A DNA stretch of 64,000 bases from Bradyrhizobium sp. CSA112. Lineage in GTDB: Bacteria; Pseudomonadota; Alphaproteobacteria; Rhizobiales; Xanthobacteraceae. Below are positions 17,452-26,813 of this stretch, piece after piece (position 1 is the first letter of the stretch; the number at the start of each line of letters is the position of its first letter). The stretch lies in the NCBI RefSeq assembly GCF_029051645.1, contig NZ_JAACFS010000003.1:372001-436000 (forward strand), given 5' to 3'. Made by a program: the position numbers and the translations under genes. The notes beneath the pieces are model-generated. The model had not been told where the DNA came from. It did not search any database and saw nothing but the letters and a program-made list of their open reading frames with translations.

Positions 17452-18687
17452 TCAGTTCGGCCGTTCCATCTTGCAGGTGGTCGGAAGTACGGTCTGCGGC
17501 GTGTCGATCTTCGCGACGAGCTTCCAGCCCCAACCGGTCTTCTCTTCGTCGAACGGTTCCTTCTCGGAGCGTTCGCCGAGCGAAGAGATGTAGATCGGCT
17601 GGAAGAACTGGTGGTCGTCTTTCCGCATGTAGCCCTTGCCGCCATCGAACACTTCGAACTCCATGCCTTCCAGCGCAAGCGCAACCTTGACCGGATCGAT
17701 CGACTTGGCCTTGTTGGCCGCGGCTGCCAGCATCCGCATTTCGTTGACGGCGCGCGGATAGAACAGGCTGAAATCGTACTTCGCGCGGATCGCCTTCTCG
17801 AAGTCCTGCGATGGTTTGTGCTCGAGGTTCGGAATGCCTTCGCCGACCTGGAACACCTGATGGTTGAGGTTGGCCTGCTTGACGGCGGTCGGGCCACCGG
17901 TGCCGCCCGCATAATAGGTGTACCAGTTTACCTTGAGCCCGGCGTCGGCGGCTGCTTTGAGCAGCAGCGCGAAATCCTGGCCCCAGTTGCCGGTCACGAC
18001 GGTGTCGGCGCCAGACGCCTTGATCTTGGCGATATAGGGCGCGAAATCCGTGATCTTCAGCAGCGGATGCAGTTCGTCGCCGACGATCTTGATGTCGGGC
18101 CGCTTGGCGCCGAGCATTGCCTTTGCCTGGCTGCGAACGGCCTCCCCGAACGAGTAATCCTGGTTGATCAGGTAGACACTCTTGATCGCCGGAACCGTCT
18201 TCATATAGTTGGTGAGCGCCTCCATCTTGATGTCGGAGTTCGCGTCCCAACGGAAATGCCAGAAGCTGCATTTGGCGTTGGTCAGGACCGGATCGACGGC
18301 GGCATAGTTGAAGTACAGGACTTCCTTGCCGGGATTACGTTCATTGTACTTGGTAACGAAGTCCGACAGCGCGCCGGCAACCGACGAGCCGTTGCCTTGC
18401 GTCAAATATCGGACACCGGCGTCAATGGCCTTCTGCGCCTGAATGAGGCTTTCCTGCGGATTGGTCTTGTTGTCGAACGGAACGATCTCGACCTTCTTGC
18501 CCTGGATGCCGCCCTTTGCGTTCAGTTCGTCGGCGAGAAATTGGAACGTTTTCAGGCCGACTTCGCCGATGCTGGCGCCGCCGCCCGACAATGGGTCGAT
18601 GTACCCGATTTTGAGCGTTTCCTGTGCCATTGCCGTGCTGCCAAGCAACGGCAGCGCGAAGGCCGCAGCCATCATGAATTTACGCAT
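17452..18687 (-). CDS. livK: LIV cluster B: periplasmic substrate-binding protein LivK type
   Basis: 411-residue periplasmic binding protein with a Sec signal peptide (MRKFMMAAAFALPLLGSTAM, cleaved after AMA). The mature start QETLKIGYIDPLSGGGASIG is the family N-terminus. AGGAGG lies five bases before the ATG at 18687, so the 25 extra upstream codons are not used. The body contains SSVAGALSDFVTKYNERNPGK and LINQDYSFGEAVRSQ, typical of amino-acid/urea/amide binders. It is the first gene of cluster B (livK, H, M, G, F), transcribed away from gmd. Confidence 0.9.
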   Translation of the reverse strand: MRKFMMAAAFALPLLGSTAMAQETLKIGYIDPLSGGGASIGEVGLKTFQFLADELNAKGGIQGKKVEIVPFDNKTNPQESLIQAQKAIDAGVRYLTQGNGSSVAGALSDFVTKYNERNPGKEVLYFNYAAVDPVLTNAKCSFWHFRWDANSDIKMEALTNYMKTVPAIKSVYLINQDYSFGEAVRSQAKAMLGAKRPDIKIVGDELHPLLKITDFAPYIAKIKASGADTVVTGNWGQDFALLLKAAADAGLKVNWYTYYAGGTGGPTAVKQANLNHQVFQVGEGIPNLEHKPSQDFEKAIRAKYDFSLFYPRAVNEMRMLAAAANKAKSIDPVKVALALEGMEFEVFDGGKGYMRKDDHQFFQPIYISSLGERSEKEPFDEEKTGWGWKLVAKIDTPQTVLPTTCKMERPN

Positions 18688-18966
18688 GTATTCCTCCTTG
18701 GTTGGCTTTTCTTGGTATTCGCTAAGGGCTACGGCCCCTGATGTGGTTTGATTGTGGGGCAAGGCTCCATTACCCGCAAGTCCAGCGCTTGGCCAGCCGA
18801 TGGGGCACGCCGACGGCCTGATTTGCTTGGATGAAGGGGAGCATGTTAGGAATTTCGGCCGTCCGGCTTGCGTCCACGGGACCAGGGGTTATCGGCCGGT
18901 CCCGCGCATTGCAATTTGGAATCGTTGGGCCGCTTTTTGCGGGCCCGTCGCGTTGTTGGAGAATAT

Positions 18967-20052
18967 ATGGCGGCTCAGGATTCACGGCGGCGCGTGGCGC
19001 TGATCACCGGCGTCACCGGCCAGGACGGCGCCTATCTTGCCGAGTATCTGCTCGGCCTCGGCTATGAGGTCCACGGCATCAAGCGGCGGTCGTCCTCGTT
19101 CAACACCGCGCGCATCGATCACCTCTACCAGGATCCGCATTCCCGCAATGTGCCGTTCCTGCTGCATTACGGCGACATGACCGACTCGACCAACCTGATC
19201 CGGCTGATGCAGCAGATCAGGCCGACCGAGATCTATAACCTCGCCGCCCAGAGCCATGTCGGCGTCAGTTTTGAGAGCCCGGAATATACCGCCAATGCCG
19301 ATGGCATCGGCGTGCTGCGGCTTTTGGAAGCGGTCCGGATCCTCCGCATGGAAAAGGAGACGCGGTTCTATCAGGCCTCGACCTCCGAACTCTACGGCCT
19401 CGTGCAAGAGGTGCCGCAGCGGGAAACCACGCCGTTCTACCCGCGCTCGCCTTACGGCGTCGCCAAGCTGTACGGCTATTGGATCACGGTCAATTACCGC
19501 GAGGCCTACGGCATGTTTGCCTCGAACGGCATCCTGTTCAACCATGAGAGCCCGATCCGCGGCGAGACTTTTGTGACGCGCAAGATCACGCGCAGCGTCG
19601 CCCGCATCGAGACCGGCCTGGACGAGGTGCTCTATCTCGGCAATCTCGATGCCAAGCGCGACTGGGGTCATGCGCGGGACTATATCGAGGGTATGCACAG
19701 GATCCTGCAGGCCGATGCGCCCGACGATTTCGTGCTGGCGACCGGCGAAACCCGCTCGGTGCGCGCATTCGTCGAGCTGGCGTTTGCCGAAGTCGGCCGC
19801 CGCATCGAATGGCGCGGCAAGGGCGTCGAGGAAACCGGCGTCGACGCCAAGTCCGGCAAGACCGTGGTCCGTATCGACCCGGACTATTTCCGGCCGACCG
19901 AAGTCGACCTTCTGGTCGGCGACGCCAGCAAGGCGCGGGAGAAGCTCGGCTGGCAGCCGAAGACCTCGTTCGCCCAACTGGTCAAGGAGATGGTCGCGGG
20001 CGATCTCGAAGACGCCAGGCGGGAGGCGGCGGGTGGCAAGCATTCCGTTTGA
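18967..20052 (+). CDS. gmd: GDP-mannose 4,6-dehydratase
   Basis: 361-residue SDR that converts GDP-mannose to GDP-4-keto-6-deoxymannose, the first step to GDP-fucose and related sugars. NADP site [15 protein letters not shown] (residues about 15-29), [16 protein letters not shown], catalytic STSELYG and the [10 protein letters not shown] (YxxxK) motif are all present, as is [18 protein letters not shown]. The length is standard. The ATG at 18967 is chosen because the frame upstream is only a short run from 18868 and the protein then starts like known Gmd proteins. It overlaps fcl by 20 bases. GDP-mannose would come from ManC (57466-58878). Confidence 0.95.
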   Translation: MAAQDSRRRVALITGVTGQDGAYLAEYLLGLGYEVHGIKRRSSSFNTARIDHLYQDPHSRNVPFLLHYGDMTDSTNLIRLMQQIRPTEIYNLAAQSHVGVSFESPEYTANADGIGVLRLLEAVRILRMEKETRFYQASTSELYGLVQEVPQRETTPFYPRSPYGVAKLYGYWITVNYREAYGMFASNGILFNHESPIRGETFVTRKITRSVARIETGLDEVLYLGNLDAKRDWGHARDYIEGMHRILQADAPDDFVLATGETRSVRAFVELAFAEVGRRIEWRGKGVEETGVDAKSGKTVVRIDPDYFRPTEVDLLVGDASKAREKLGWQPKTSFAQLVKEMVAGDLEDARREAAGGKHSV

Positions 20053-20986
20053 GCTGAACGGCAAGACGGTCTACGTCGCCGGGCATCGCGGCATGGTCGG
20101 CGCCGCGCTGGTGCGCCGGCTGGCGCGTGAGAATGTCGAACTGCTGACGGCGCCCCGCAATGAGGTCGATCTGCGCGACCAGGCCGCGGTCGACCGCTGG
20201 TTCGCCGCGAAGCACCCGCAGGTGGTGTTTCTGGCGGCCGCCAAGGTCGGCGGCATCGTCGCCAACAACACGCTGCGCGCTGAATTCCTCTATGACAATC
20301 TGGCGATTGCGACCAACGTGATTCATGCGGCGCATGTCAACGGCGCCGCGAAGCTGATGTTCTTAGGTTCCTCCTGCATCTACCCTAAGCTGGCGCCGCA
20401 GCCGTTGCGCGAGGACTCTATGCTGACGGGCCCGCTGGAGCCGACCAACGAGCCCTATGCGATCGCCAAGATCGCCGGGATCAAGATGGTGGAGGCCTAT
20501 CGCAGCCAGTACGGCGCGGACTTCATCAATGTGATGCCGACCAACCTCTACGGCCGCGGCGACAATTATCATCCCGAATATAGCCATGTCGTCGCCGCGC
20601 TGATCCGCCGCTTTCACGAAGCAAAAGTTTCCGGCGCCAGGGAGGTCGTGGTCTGGGGCACCGGCACGCCGCGGCGCGAATTTCTCTATGTCGACGACCT
20701 TGCGGACGCCTGCATCCATTTGATGAAGACCTATTCCGGCGGTGAGCTGGTCAATATCGGCACCGGCGAGGACATCACGATCGCCGAATTCGCCCGCGTG
20801 GTCGCGGCGACCGTCGGCTACACCGGGGAAATCAGTTTCGACACCTCACGGCCGGACGGCACCCCGCGCAAGCTGCTGGACGTCAGCCGCTTAGCAAAGC
20901 TCGGCTGGCGCGCCAACACGAAGCTCGAGGACGGCATCCGGTTGGCCTATCAGGCGTTCCTCAGCGAGCACGCGGTGAGCGGCTAG
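20033..20986 (+). CDS. fcl: GDP-L-fucose synthase
   Basis: 317-residue epimerase/reductase that turns GDP-4-keto-6-deoxymannose into GDP-L-fucose with [22 protein letters not shown] (residues about 12-28), [25 protein letters not shown] and [11 protein letters not shown] (YxxxK) are diagnostic. The start is GTG at 20033, within the end of gmd, with GGAGG 7-8 bases upstream; the open frame upstream is antisense-free but overlaps gmd completely. The same gmd/fcl overlap is preserved in the decayed copy at 2230-2512. Confidence 0.94.
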   Translation: MASIPFELNGKTVYVAGHRGMVGAALVRRLARENVELLTAPRNEVDLRDQAAVDRWFAAKHPQVVFLAAAKVGGIVANNTLRAEFLYDNLAIATNVIHAAHVNGAAKLMFLGSSCIYPKLAPQPLREDSMLTGPLEPTNEPYAIAKIAGIKMVEAYRSQYGADFINVMPTNLYGRGDNYHPEYSHVVAALIRRFHEAKVSGAREVVVWGTGTPRREFLYVDDLADACIHLMKTYSGGELVNIGTGEDITIAEFARVVAATVGYTGEISFDTSRPDGTPRKLLDVSRLAKLGWRANTKLEDGIRLAYQAFLSEHAVSG

Positions 20987-21035
20987 CTCGCCGAACGAAA
21001 GCCCTGTCAGTCCGCGCCAACACGAAAGCATTTCG

Positions 21036-21085
21036 CCTCTCCCGCACGAAAATCGATATCCAATTTTCCCGATCATGCTCTAGGA
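21036..21085. repeat. Half of a gatcatgctc-type intergenic repeat
   Basis: The sequence cgcacgaaaatcg...ccaattttcccgatcatgctcta resembles the right half of the elements at 40896-40976 and 63030-63075. It lies in the gap between fcl and the Bug-type gene. Confidence 0.45.
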
Positions 21086-21138
21086 TGCACGCGCCGAGCG
21101 GCCGCAAAGAGCCGCCGCCGCGTGTTGTCGGAGGAAGC

Positions 21139-22119
21139 ATGATGAAATATCAGCGTCGCCAGTTCTTGCAGATCGTCGCCGGTGCGGCTGCGCTCCCCGT
21201 TACGTCAAGCATTGCAAGTGCGCAGGCCTATCCATCGCGGCCGGTACGCCTCGTGATCGGCTATACGCCCGGCGGCTCGGCGGACCTCACCTCGCGCCTG
21301 ATGGGACAATGGCTGTCTGAAAAGCTCGGGCAATCCTTCGTGATCGAGAACCGGCCGGGCGGCGGCACCAATATCGCCACCGAGCAGGTGCTGCGCGCCA
21401 CGCCCGACGGCTACACGCTGCTTCTCGTGGCGCCAGCCAACGCTATCAACGCCACGCTTTACGACAAGCTGCCCTTCGATTTCATGAAGGAGATGGAGCC
21501 GATCGCCGGCATCATTCGCTTCCCCAACGTCGTAGTGGTGCACCCGTCGCTGCCGATCAAGTCGATTCCCGAATTGATCGCCTATGCCAAGGCCAATCCG
21601 GGCAAGCTCAATATGGCGTCGTCAGGCAACGGGTCCACGATCCACATGTCGGGCGAACTGTTCAAGATGCTGACCGGCATCAACATGCAGCATGTGCCTT
21701 ACCGCGGCGGCGCACCGGCACTCACCGACATGCTCTCCGGCGTGATGCAGGTGATGTTCGACAATCTTCCGACCTGCGCCGAGCACGTCAAATCCGGCAA
21801 GCTGCGCGGCCTCGCGGTTACCAGCACGACGCGGTCCGACGTGCTGCCGGACCTGCCGCTGGTCGCCGATTATCTGCCGGGCTACGAGGCCAGCGCCTGG
21901 TATGGCCTTGCCGCACCGAAAGGCACGCCGCCGGAAATTGTCGACAGGCTCAACAAGGCGGTCAACGAAATCCTCGCCGATCCCAAGGCAAAGGCCCGGT
22001 TTGCCGAGATCGGCGCGATTCTGCTGCCTGGCTCGGCCGCAGATTTCGGCAAGCTGGTGGCGGATGAAACCGACAAATGGGGCAAGGTAGTCAAGTTCGC
22101 GGGCGCCAAGGTGGACTAG
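21139..22119 (+). CDS. Bug/TctC-family tripartite tricarboxylate transporter binding protein
   Basis: 326-residue periplasmic solute receptor. The N-terminus MMKYQRRQFLQIVAGAAALP has a twin-arginine-like RRQFL motif followed by a hydrophobic core and SAQA cleavage site, so Tat export is likely. Family marks are YPSRPVRLVIGYTPGGSADL and VIENRPGGGTNIATE. GAGGAAG lies just upstream of the ATG at 21139. These receptors normally work with TctA/TctB membrane proteins, and none is nearby; orphan receptors are common in this family. The ligand is unknown, typically a carboxylate. The stop overlaps the convergent HemD-like gene by four bases. Confidence 0.88.
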   Translation: MMKYQRRQFLQIVAGAAALPVTSSIASAQAYPSRPVRLVIGYTPGGSADLTSRLMGQWLSEKLGQSFVIENRPGGGTNIATEQVLRATPDGYTLLLVAPANAINATLYDKLPFDFMKEMEPIAGIIRFPNVVVVHPSLPIKSIPELIAYAKANPGKLNMASSGNGSTIHMSGELFKMLTGINMQHVPYRGGAPALTDMLSGVMQVMFDNLPTCAEHVKSGKLRGLAVTSTTRSDVLPDLPLVADYLPGYEASAWYGLAAPKGTPPEIVDRLNKAVNEILADPKAKARFAEIGAILLPGSAADFGKLVADETDKWGKVVKFAGAKVD

Positions 22120-22961
22120 CTTCTCGCTGCTGCGCGCGGCGGCTTCTTGCTTAGTTCTGCCGCCATCGCTGAGATCAGCGGCCGCATGAAGAAAGCGTCG
22201 TCGGCCGGATAGATATCGGTGCGCAGGCCGTGCGACTTGAGTTCGTCTGATACTGCCGGGCCGACGGAAGCGATCGGCGTGCGCTCGAGCCCCTCACGCA
22301 GCCGATCCTCGCAGCCGCGCGTCCGCGCGACCTCGATCAGGCGGCGGACCTGGCCGAGGTTGGTCAGCGCGATCGCGTCGATGCGGCCTGCCGCCATCTC
22401 GTCGATCGCGGTGAGGATGTTGGCGTCGGCAGCCTGCGCATCGTAGACGTAAGGCAGCACCGTATCGACCTCGGCGCCCTGCGCCTTGATCGCGCCGATC
22501 AGGACGCTGTGATCCTTGTCCGGGTAAAGCTGCAGGCCGAGGCGATGGGCGCGCAGATCGAGGCGCGACAGCATCTCGGCAACGCCTTCGGAGGTCGGCT
22601 TTTCCGTCGTCATCTGCGGTTCCAGCCCGATTTCCCGCAGCGCCTTGCCAGGTTTGGGCCCGCGGGCGAATTTGCGTGCCTTGCCGAGCGAGGCAATGAA
22701 TTCCTGTTCGACGCCGATCCGCCGGACGACCTTCATCAACCGGCGCAGGCCTTCGCCCGTCATCAGCACGACGTCGTCAAAGGGCTTTTCAATGCACCGC
22801 CTGATCCAGGCTTCGACCGGCGCCGGGTCCGGCGCGTCGTGGATGGTGAACATCGGACATTGGAGCACGTCGGCGCCCTGCTCGGTGAGCAGGCGGGAAA
22901 ACTGCGCCTCCTCGCGCGTTTCCAGGATCAGGATGCGGTAACCGTTCAATCTGTCAGCCAT
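22116..22961 (-). CDS. Uroporphyrinogen-III synthase-like protein (HemD family)
   Basis: 281-residue protein with the two-domain HemD layout: domain 1 begins NGYRILILETREEAQFSRLL and continues FDDVVLMTGEGLRRLM, and domain 2 carries LYPDKDHSVLIGAI, IDAIALTNLGQVRRL and TPIASVGPAVSDELKSHGL. HemD closes hydroxymethylbilane to uroporphyrinogen III in tetrapyrrole synthesis. No other heme genes are nearby, and the canonical alphaproteobacterial hemD usually sits elsewhere next to hemC, so this may be a paralogue with a different role. ATG at 22961 follows a weak GAGCGAGA sequence; the 22 upstream codons look non-coding. Confidence 0.72.
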   Translation of the reverse strand: MADRLNGYRILILETREEAQFSRLLTEQGADVLQCPMFTIHDAPDPAPVEAWIRRCIEKPFDDVVLMTGEGLRRLMKVVRRIGVEQEFIASLGKARKFARGPKPGKALREIGLEPQMTTEKPTSEGVAEMLSRLDLRAHRLGLQLYPDKDHSVLIGAIKAQGAEVDTVLPYVYDAQAADANILTAIDEMAAGRIDAIALTNLGQVRRLIEVARTRGCEDRLREGLERTPIASVGPAVSDELKSHGLRTDIYPADDAFFMRPLISAMAAELSKKPPRAAARS

Positions 22962-23100
22962 GATCTCGCTCCAACGCTTTTGCTTCGCGCTTTGTTCATC
23001 CTGACCCCGGTTTCGGGATTGGCGCAAGCGGATGCGCGGTGATAGAGCAGGGCCGCAATCGCCGCTTCACCCTTTTGCCTGAATTGTAGTCAGCTTTGCC

Positions 23101-23964
23101 ATGCCCGATCACCAGTTCGTCCTGACCCTGTCCTGCCCGGATCGCCCCGGCATCGTTTCCGCGGTGTCGACCTTTCTTGCCCATAACGGGCAGAACATTC
23201 TGGACGCCCAGCAGTTCGACGACGTCGAGACCGGGAATTTCTTCATGCGAGTAGTGTTCACCGCCGCCGATCTCGCCGTCGAATTGCAGGCGCTGCAGAC
23301 CGGCTTTACCGCTATCGCCGATCGCTTTGCCATGGAATGGCAGATGCGCGACCGCGCCAATCGCCGCCGGGTGATGCTGCTGGTCTCCAAATCGGATCAT
23401 TGCCTAGTCGACATCCTCTATCGCTGGCGTACTGGCGAACTCGAGATGATCCCGACCGCCATCGTCTCCAACCATCCGCGCGAGACCTACGGCAATCTCG
23501 ATTTCGGCGAGATCCCATTCCACTACATGCCGGTCACGAAGGAAACCAGGCGCGAGCAGGAAGAGGCGGTCTGGAAGCTGGTGCAGGATACAAAGACCGA
23601 TCTCGTCGTGCTGGCGCGCTACATGCAGATCCTGTCGGACGAGATGTCGGCAAAACTGTCCGGGCGCTGCATCAACATCCACCACTCGTTCCTGCCGGGA
23701 TTCAAGGGCGCGCGGCCCTACCACCAGGCGCATGAGCGCGGCGTCAAGCTGATCGGCGCCACCGCGCATTACGTCACGCGCGACCTCGACGAAGGCCCGA
23801 TCATCGACCAGGACGTCGAGCGCATCAGCCATCGCGACACGCCGGAAGATCTTTCGCGCAAGGGCCGCGATATCGAGCGTCGCGTGCTGGCCCGCGCCAT
23901 GCGCCATCACCTCGAGGATCGGGTGATTCTCAACGGCCGCAAGACCGTGGTGTTTATGGATTGA
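23101..23964 (+). CDS. purU: Formyltetrahydrofolate deformylase
   Basis: 287-residue enzyme that hydrolyses 10-formyl-THF to formate and THF, balancing one-carbon pools. An ACT domain occupies residues about 5-75 ([18 protein letters not shown]). The formyltransferase-fold catalytic domain follows with [20 protein letters not shown] and the active-site [20 protein letters not shown]. The length is that of the family. The gene diverges from the HemD-like gene with about 140 bases between starts, and one-carbon genes (metK, ahcY) are further right but not linked. Confidence 0.95.
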   Translation: MPDHQFVLTLSCPDRPGIVSAVSTFLAHNGQNILDAQQFDDVETGNFFMRVVFTAADLAVELQALQTGFTAIADRFAMEWQMRDRANRRRVMLLVSKSDHCLVDILYRWRTGELEMIPTAIVSNHPRETYGNLDFGEIPFHYMPVTKETRREQEEAVWKLVQDTKTDLVVLARYMQILSDEMSAKLSGRCINIHHSFLPGFKGARPYHQAHERGVKLIGATAHYVTRDLDEGPIIDQDVERISHRDTPEDLSRKGRDIERRVLARAMRHHLEDRVILNGRKTVVFMD

Positions 23965-23986
23965 GGGGGGCATTCCCGCCTCGGCG

Positions 23987-24265
23987 TTAGCGGGCCCCAT
24001 CCTGGGATGAAGGCGGGGGCTTGGCCTCTTCGCCGCGTTCGGAAGCCGGCAACAGACGCTTCCGCTCGCGCTCCCGCATGTACTCGTCATATTTCGCGGT
24101 CCCGGGGCGCGGCGGGGCGTCCGCGGGCAGTCCGCCGATCGCCGCCGGAATGGCGTCGCTGACCCCGGCTGCGAGCTTCTCGTTGATGGTCCCACAACCG
24201 GCCAAGCCGCAGCCCGCGAGGGCAACGGTGACGATCGTGAAAATATGGCGCGCGCTGGTCGACAT
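23987..24265 (-). CDS. Small putative lipoprotein
   Basis: 92-residue protein. The start MSTSARHIFTIVTVALAGCG has a charged n-region, a hydrophobic core and a lipobox (LAGC), and a second LAGC follows four residues later, so it is probably lipidated and exported. The rest is a polar, Pro/Arg/Glu-rich segment (DAPPRPGTAKYDEYMRERER) with no known domain. The start lies about 100 bases from a TTTGTAC dyad. I do not know the function; small unassigned lipoproteins of this type are common in the group. Confidence 0.6.
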   Translation of the reverse strand: MSTSARHIFTIVTVALAGCGLAGCGTINEKLAAGVSDAIPAAIGGLPADAPPRPGTAKYDEYMRERERKRLLPASERGEEAKPPPSSQDGAR

Positions 24266-24623
24266 CGGCAGAAGGCTACAACCTGACCCTTTAAGGATGA
24301 TGGATTTAGGGCGCTGCCGCCGGGAACCGGCGAGGGCGCTTCTTTGTTGACAGGACCATTTGATTTGTACAACCGTACAAATAGCTAATCCACGGGAGGC
24401 GTCGGGCGGCGAAATCGGATCATATCATAATACCGTTGCGTATTTCGTGACAGTTCCGGCTGGCCTAGCCTCTTCGCCGCGGCACGCCAATGGTCCGATT
24501 GACAAAAGGGCGGCCAAGGACGCCATGTTGCCGCGCTACCCTGCCGAAAAATCTGGGTTATGGTGAGATCAAGGGCCGGGGACTCGGTTCGAGGCACAAG
24601 ACCGATCAGGGGGAGAAACGTTC
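24266..24623. other. Intergenic region lipoprotein / LIV cluster C
   Basis: Apart from the TTTGTAC dyad nothing is recognised. Short frames on both strands lack ribosome binding sites and family features. The last bases (GGGGGAGAAACGTTC) give the ribosome binding site of the livK start. Confidence 0.5.
24347..24381 (+). promoter_or_regulatory. TTGACA box and TTTGTAC-N4-GTACAAA dyad, candidate promoter/operator
   Basis: A perfect 7-bp inverted repeat TTTGTACAACCGTACAAA lies at 24364-24381. A consensus-like TTGACA at 24347-24352 precedes it, so the dyad would cover the -10 region of a plus-strand promoter (spacing to TACAAC is a short 15). TetR-family repressors often bind such sites. It could serve LIV cluster C (first gene 24624) or the lipoprotein gene (start 24265) on the other strand. 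Confidence 0.45.
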
Positions 24624-25796
24624 ATGTCTTTTCGCAGTCACATGTTGCTGGCCGCAGGCGCTGTCGCAGGGATGCTGGCACTGGAGCCGGCTCACGCCCA
24701 GCAAACCGTCAAGATCGGGCTGATCCTGCCGATGACCGGCGGCCAGGCATCGACCGGCAAGCAGATCGACAACGCGGTCAAACTCTACATGCAGCAGAAC
24801 GGCGACACCGTCGCCGGCAAGAAGATCGAAGTCATCCTCAAGGACGACGCCGCAGTTCCCGACAACACCAAGCGCCTCGCGCAGGAACTGATCGTCAACG
24901 ACAAAGTCAATTTCATCGCGGGCTTTGGCGTGACGCCGGCAGCCCTTGCCGCGGCGCCTCTGGCGACGCAGGCCAAGGTTCCGGAAATCGTGATGGCGGC
25001 GGGCACCTCGATCATCACCGAGCGTTCGCCCTACATCGTCCGCACCTCGTTCACGCTGGCGCAATCGTCGACCATCATCGGTGATTGGGCCGCGAAGAAC
25101 GGCATCAAAAAGGTCGCGACGCTAACCTCCGACTATGCGCCCGGCAACGACGCGCTGAACTTCTTCAAGCAGAACTTCACCGCCGGTGGCGGCGAGATCG
25201 TGGAAGAGGTGAAGGTGCCGCTGCAAAATCCTGATTTCGCTCCGTTTCTGCAGCGTATGAAGGATTCCAAGCCCGACGCCGTGTTCGTGTTCGTGCCGGC
25301 AGGACAGGGCGGCAACTTCATGAAGCAATATGCCGAACGCGGGCTCGACAAAGCGGGCATCAAGGTGATCGGCCCCGGCGACGTGATGGATGACGACCTG
25401 CTCAATGGCATGGGCGATGCTGCGCTCGGCACCGTCACCGCGCATCTTTATTCCGCGGCCCATCCCTCGGCCGCAAACAAGGAATTCGTCGCCGCCTACA
25501 AGAAGGCCTTCGGCCAGCGCCCGGGCTTCATGGCGGTCGGCGGCTATGACGGCATCCGCCTGATCTACGAGGCACTGAAGAAGACCGGCGGCAAAACCGA
25601 CGGCGATGCGCTGGTCGAGGCGATGAAGGGCATGAAGTGGGAAAGCCCTCGCGGCCCGATCTCGATCGATCCGGAAACCCGCGACATCGTGCAGAACATC
25701 TACATCCGCAAGGTCGAGAAGGTCGACGGCGAACTCTACAACGTCGAGTTTGCGACCTTCGAGGCCGTGAAGGATTCCGGCAAGACCAAGAAGTGA
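24624..25796 (+). CDS. livK: LIV cluster C: periplasmic substrate-binding protein LivK type
   Basis: 390-residue binding protein with a Sec signal peptide (SFRSHMLLAAGAVAGMLAL, cleavage after AHA). The mature N-terminus QQTVKIGLILPMTGGQASTG and the later AGFGVTPAALAAAPLATQAK are typical of the family. GGGGGAG precedes the ATG by eight bases. It is the first gene of a plus-strand cluster livK, H, M, G, F. The ligand class is amino acid or related; no specificity can be read out. Confidence 0.92.
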   Translation: MSFRSHMLLAAGAVAGMLALEPAHAQQTVKIGLILPMTGGQASTGKQIDNAVKLYMQQNGDTVAGKKIEVILKDDAAVPDNTKRLAQELIVNDKVNFIAGFGVTPAALAAAPLATQAKVPEIVMAAGTSIITERSPYIVRTSFTLAQSSTIIGDWAAKNGIKKVATLTSDYAPGNDALNFFKQNFTAGGGEIVEEVKVPLQNPDFAPFLQRMKDSKPDAVFVFVPAGQGGNFMKQYAERGLDKAGIKVIGPGDVMDDDLLNGMGDAALGTVTAHLYSAAHPSAANKEFVAAYKKAFGQRPGFMAVGGYDGIRLIYEALKKTGGKTDGDALVEAMKGMKWESPRGPISIDPETRDIVQNIYIRKVEKVDGELYNVEFATFEAVKDSGKTKK

Positions 25797-25805
25797 CGCG
25801 GGACG

Positions 25806-25909
25806 CGTCATCCCGGGGCGCGCATCAGCGCGAACCCCAGATGCGCAATTGCGCATCAAGGATCTCGAGATTCCGGGTCTGGTCCTTCGGACCATCCCGG
25901 AATGACGGG
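25806..25909. repeat. Palindromic intergenic repeat (gtcatcccgggg ... cccggaatgac)
   Basis: The outer arms cgtcatcccgg and ccgggaatgacg-like end are inverted, with internal hairpins gcgcatcagcgc and gatgcgcaattgcgcatc and a central gatctcgagattccgggt. It separates livK from livH in cluster C and resembles 34834-34929. It could act as a transcript stabiliser giving more binding protein than permease (inference). Confidence 0.78.
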
Positions 25910-25936
25910 TTGCGTTGAGAGGTTCAGCCCCATCCC

Positions 25937-26806
25937 ATGACCACGCTGTTCACCATCCTGTTCGACGGTGTCGCTTACGGCATGTTGCTGTTCGTGCTGG
26001 CCTGCGGGCTCGCGGTGACGCTCGGGCTGATGAATTTCGTCAATCTCGCCCATGGCGCCTTCGCCATGACCGGCGGCTATATCTGTGCGGTGCTGGTGAA
26101 CAATTCCGGCTGGCCGTTCTTCGCAGCGCTTCCGCTCGCCTTCGTCTCGGCCGCGGCGATCGGCGTGCTGCTGGAGCGCACGCTGTACCGCCACCTCTAC
26201 ACCCGCAGCCATCTCGACCAGGTGCTGTTCACGATCGGCCTCACCTTCATGTCGGTGGCGGCGGTGGACTACATCATGGGATCGTCGCGCATCTTCATCA
26301 AGCTGCCGGCGGCGCTCGAAGGCCAGTTCGATTTCTTCGGCGTCGGCATAGGCCGCTACCGGCTGATGATCATCGTGATCTGCGGCTTGCTCACGGTGGC
26401 GCTGCAACTGATCCTGGCACGCACGCGCTTCGGCAGCCGCTTGCGCGCGGCGGTCGACGATCCCCGCGCGGCGATTGGGCTTGGCATCAACGTGCCGCAG
26501 GTCTTCGCATTCACTTTTGCCTTCGGCTGCGGCCTCGCAGGTCTCGGCGGCGCACTGAGCGCCGAGATTCTCGGGCTGGATCCGTATTTCCCGCTGAAGT
26601 TCATGATCTACTTCCTGATCGTGGTCACGGTCGGCGGCTCGTCCAGCATCACCGGGCCGTTCCTCGCTTCGCTGCTGCTCGGCATCGGCGATGTCGCCGG
26701 CAAATATTACGTGCCGAAGATGGGGCCGTTCGTCATCTACACCATCATGATCGTCATCCTGATCTGGCGTCCGAACGGTCTGTTCGGCCGCGCCGCCGCG
26801 CGATGA
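25937..26806 (+). CDS. livH: LIV cluster C: ABC permease LivH type
   Basis: 289-residue permease with FDGVAYGMLLFVLACGLAVT, NFVNLAHGAFAMTGGYI and VTVGGSSSITGPFLASLLLG in LivH order. It is followed after seven bases by livM. Membrane helices alternate with short loops throughout, and no soluble domain is added. Confidence 0.92.
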   Translation: MTTLFTILFDGVAYGMLLFVLACGLAVTLGLMNFVNLAHGAFAMTGGYICAVLVNNSGWPFFAALPLAFVSAAAIGVLLERTLYRHLYTRSHLDQVLFTIGLTFMSVAAVDYIMGSSRIFIKLPAALEGQFDFFGVGIGRYRLMIIVICGLLTVALQLILARTRFGSRLRAAVDDPRAAIGLGINVPQVFAFTFAFGCGLAGLGGALSAEILGLDPYFPLKFMIYFLIVVTVGGSSSITGPFLASLLLGIGDVAGKYYVPKMGPFVIYTIMIVILIWRPNGLFGRAAAR

Positions 26807-26813
26807 GCCCGCG

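Noticed and set aside
17107..18741. 544-codon plus-strand open frame
   Set aside because: Antisense to livH and livK of cluster B; composition (His/Asp/Arg/Gln-rich) is that of a mirror frame.
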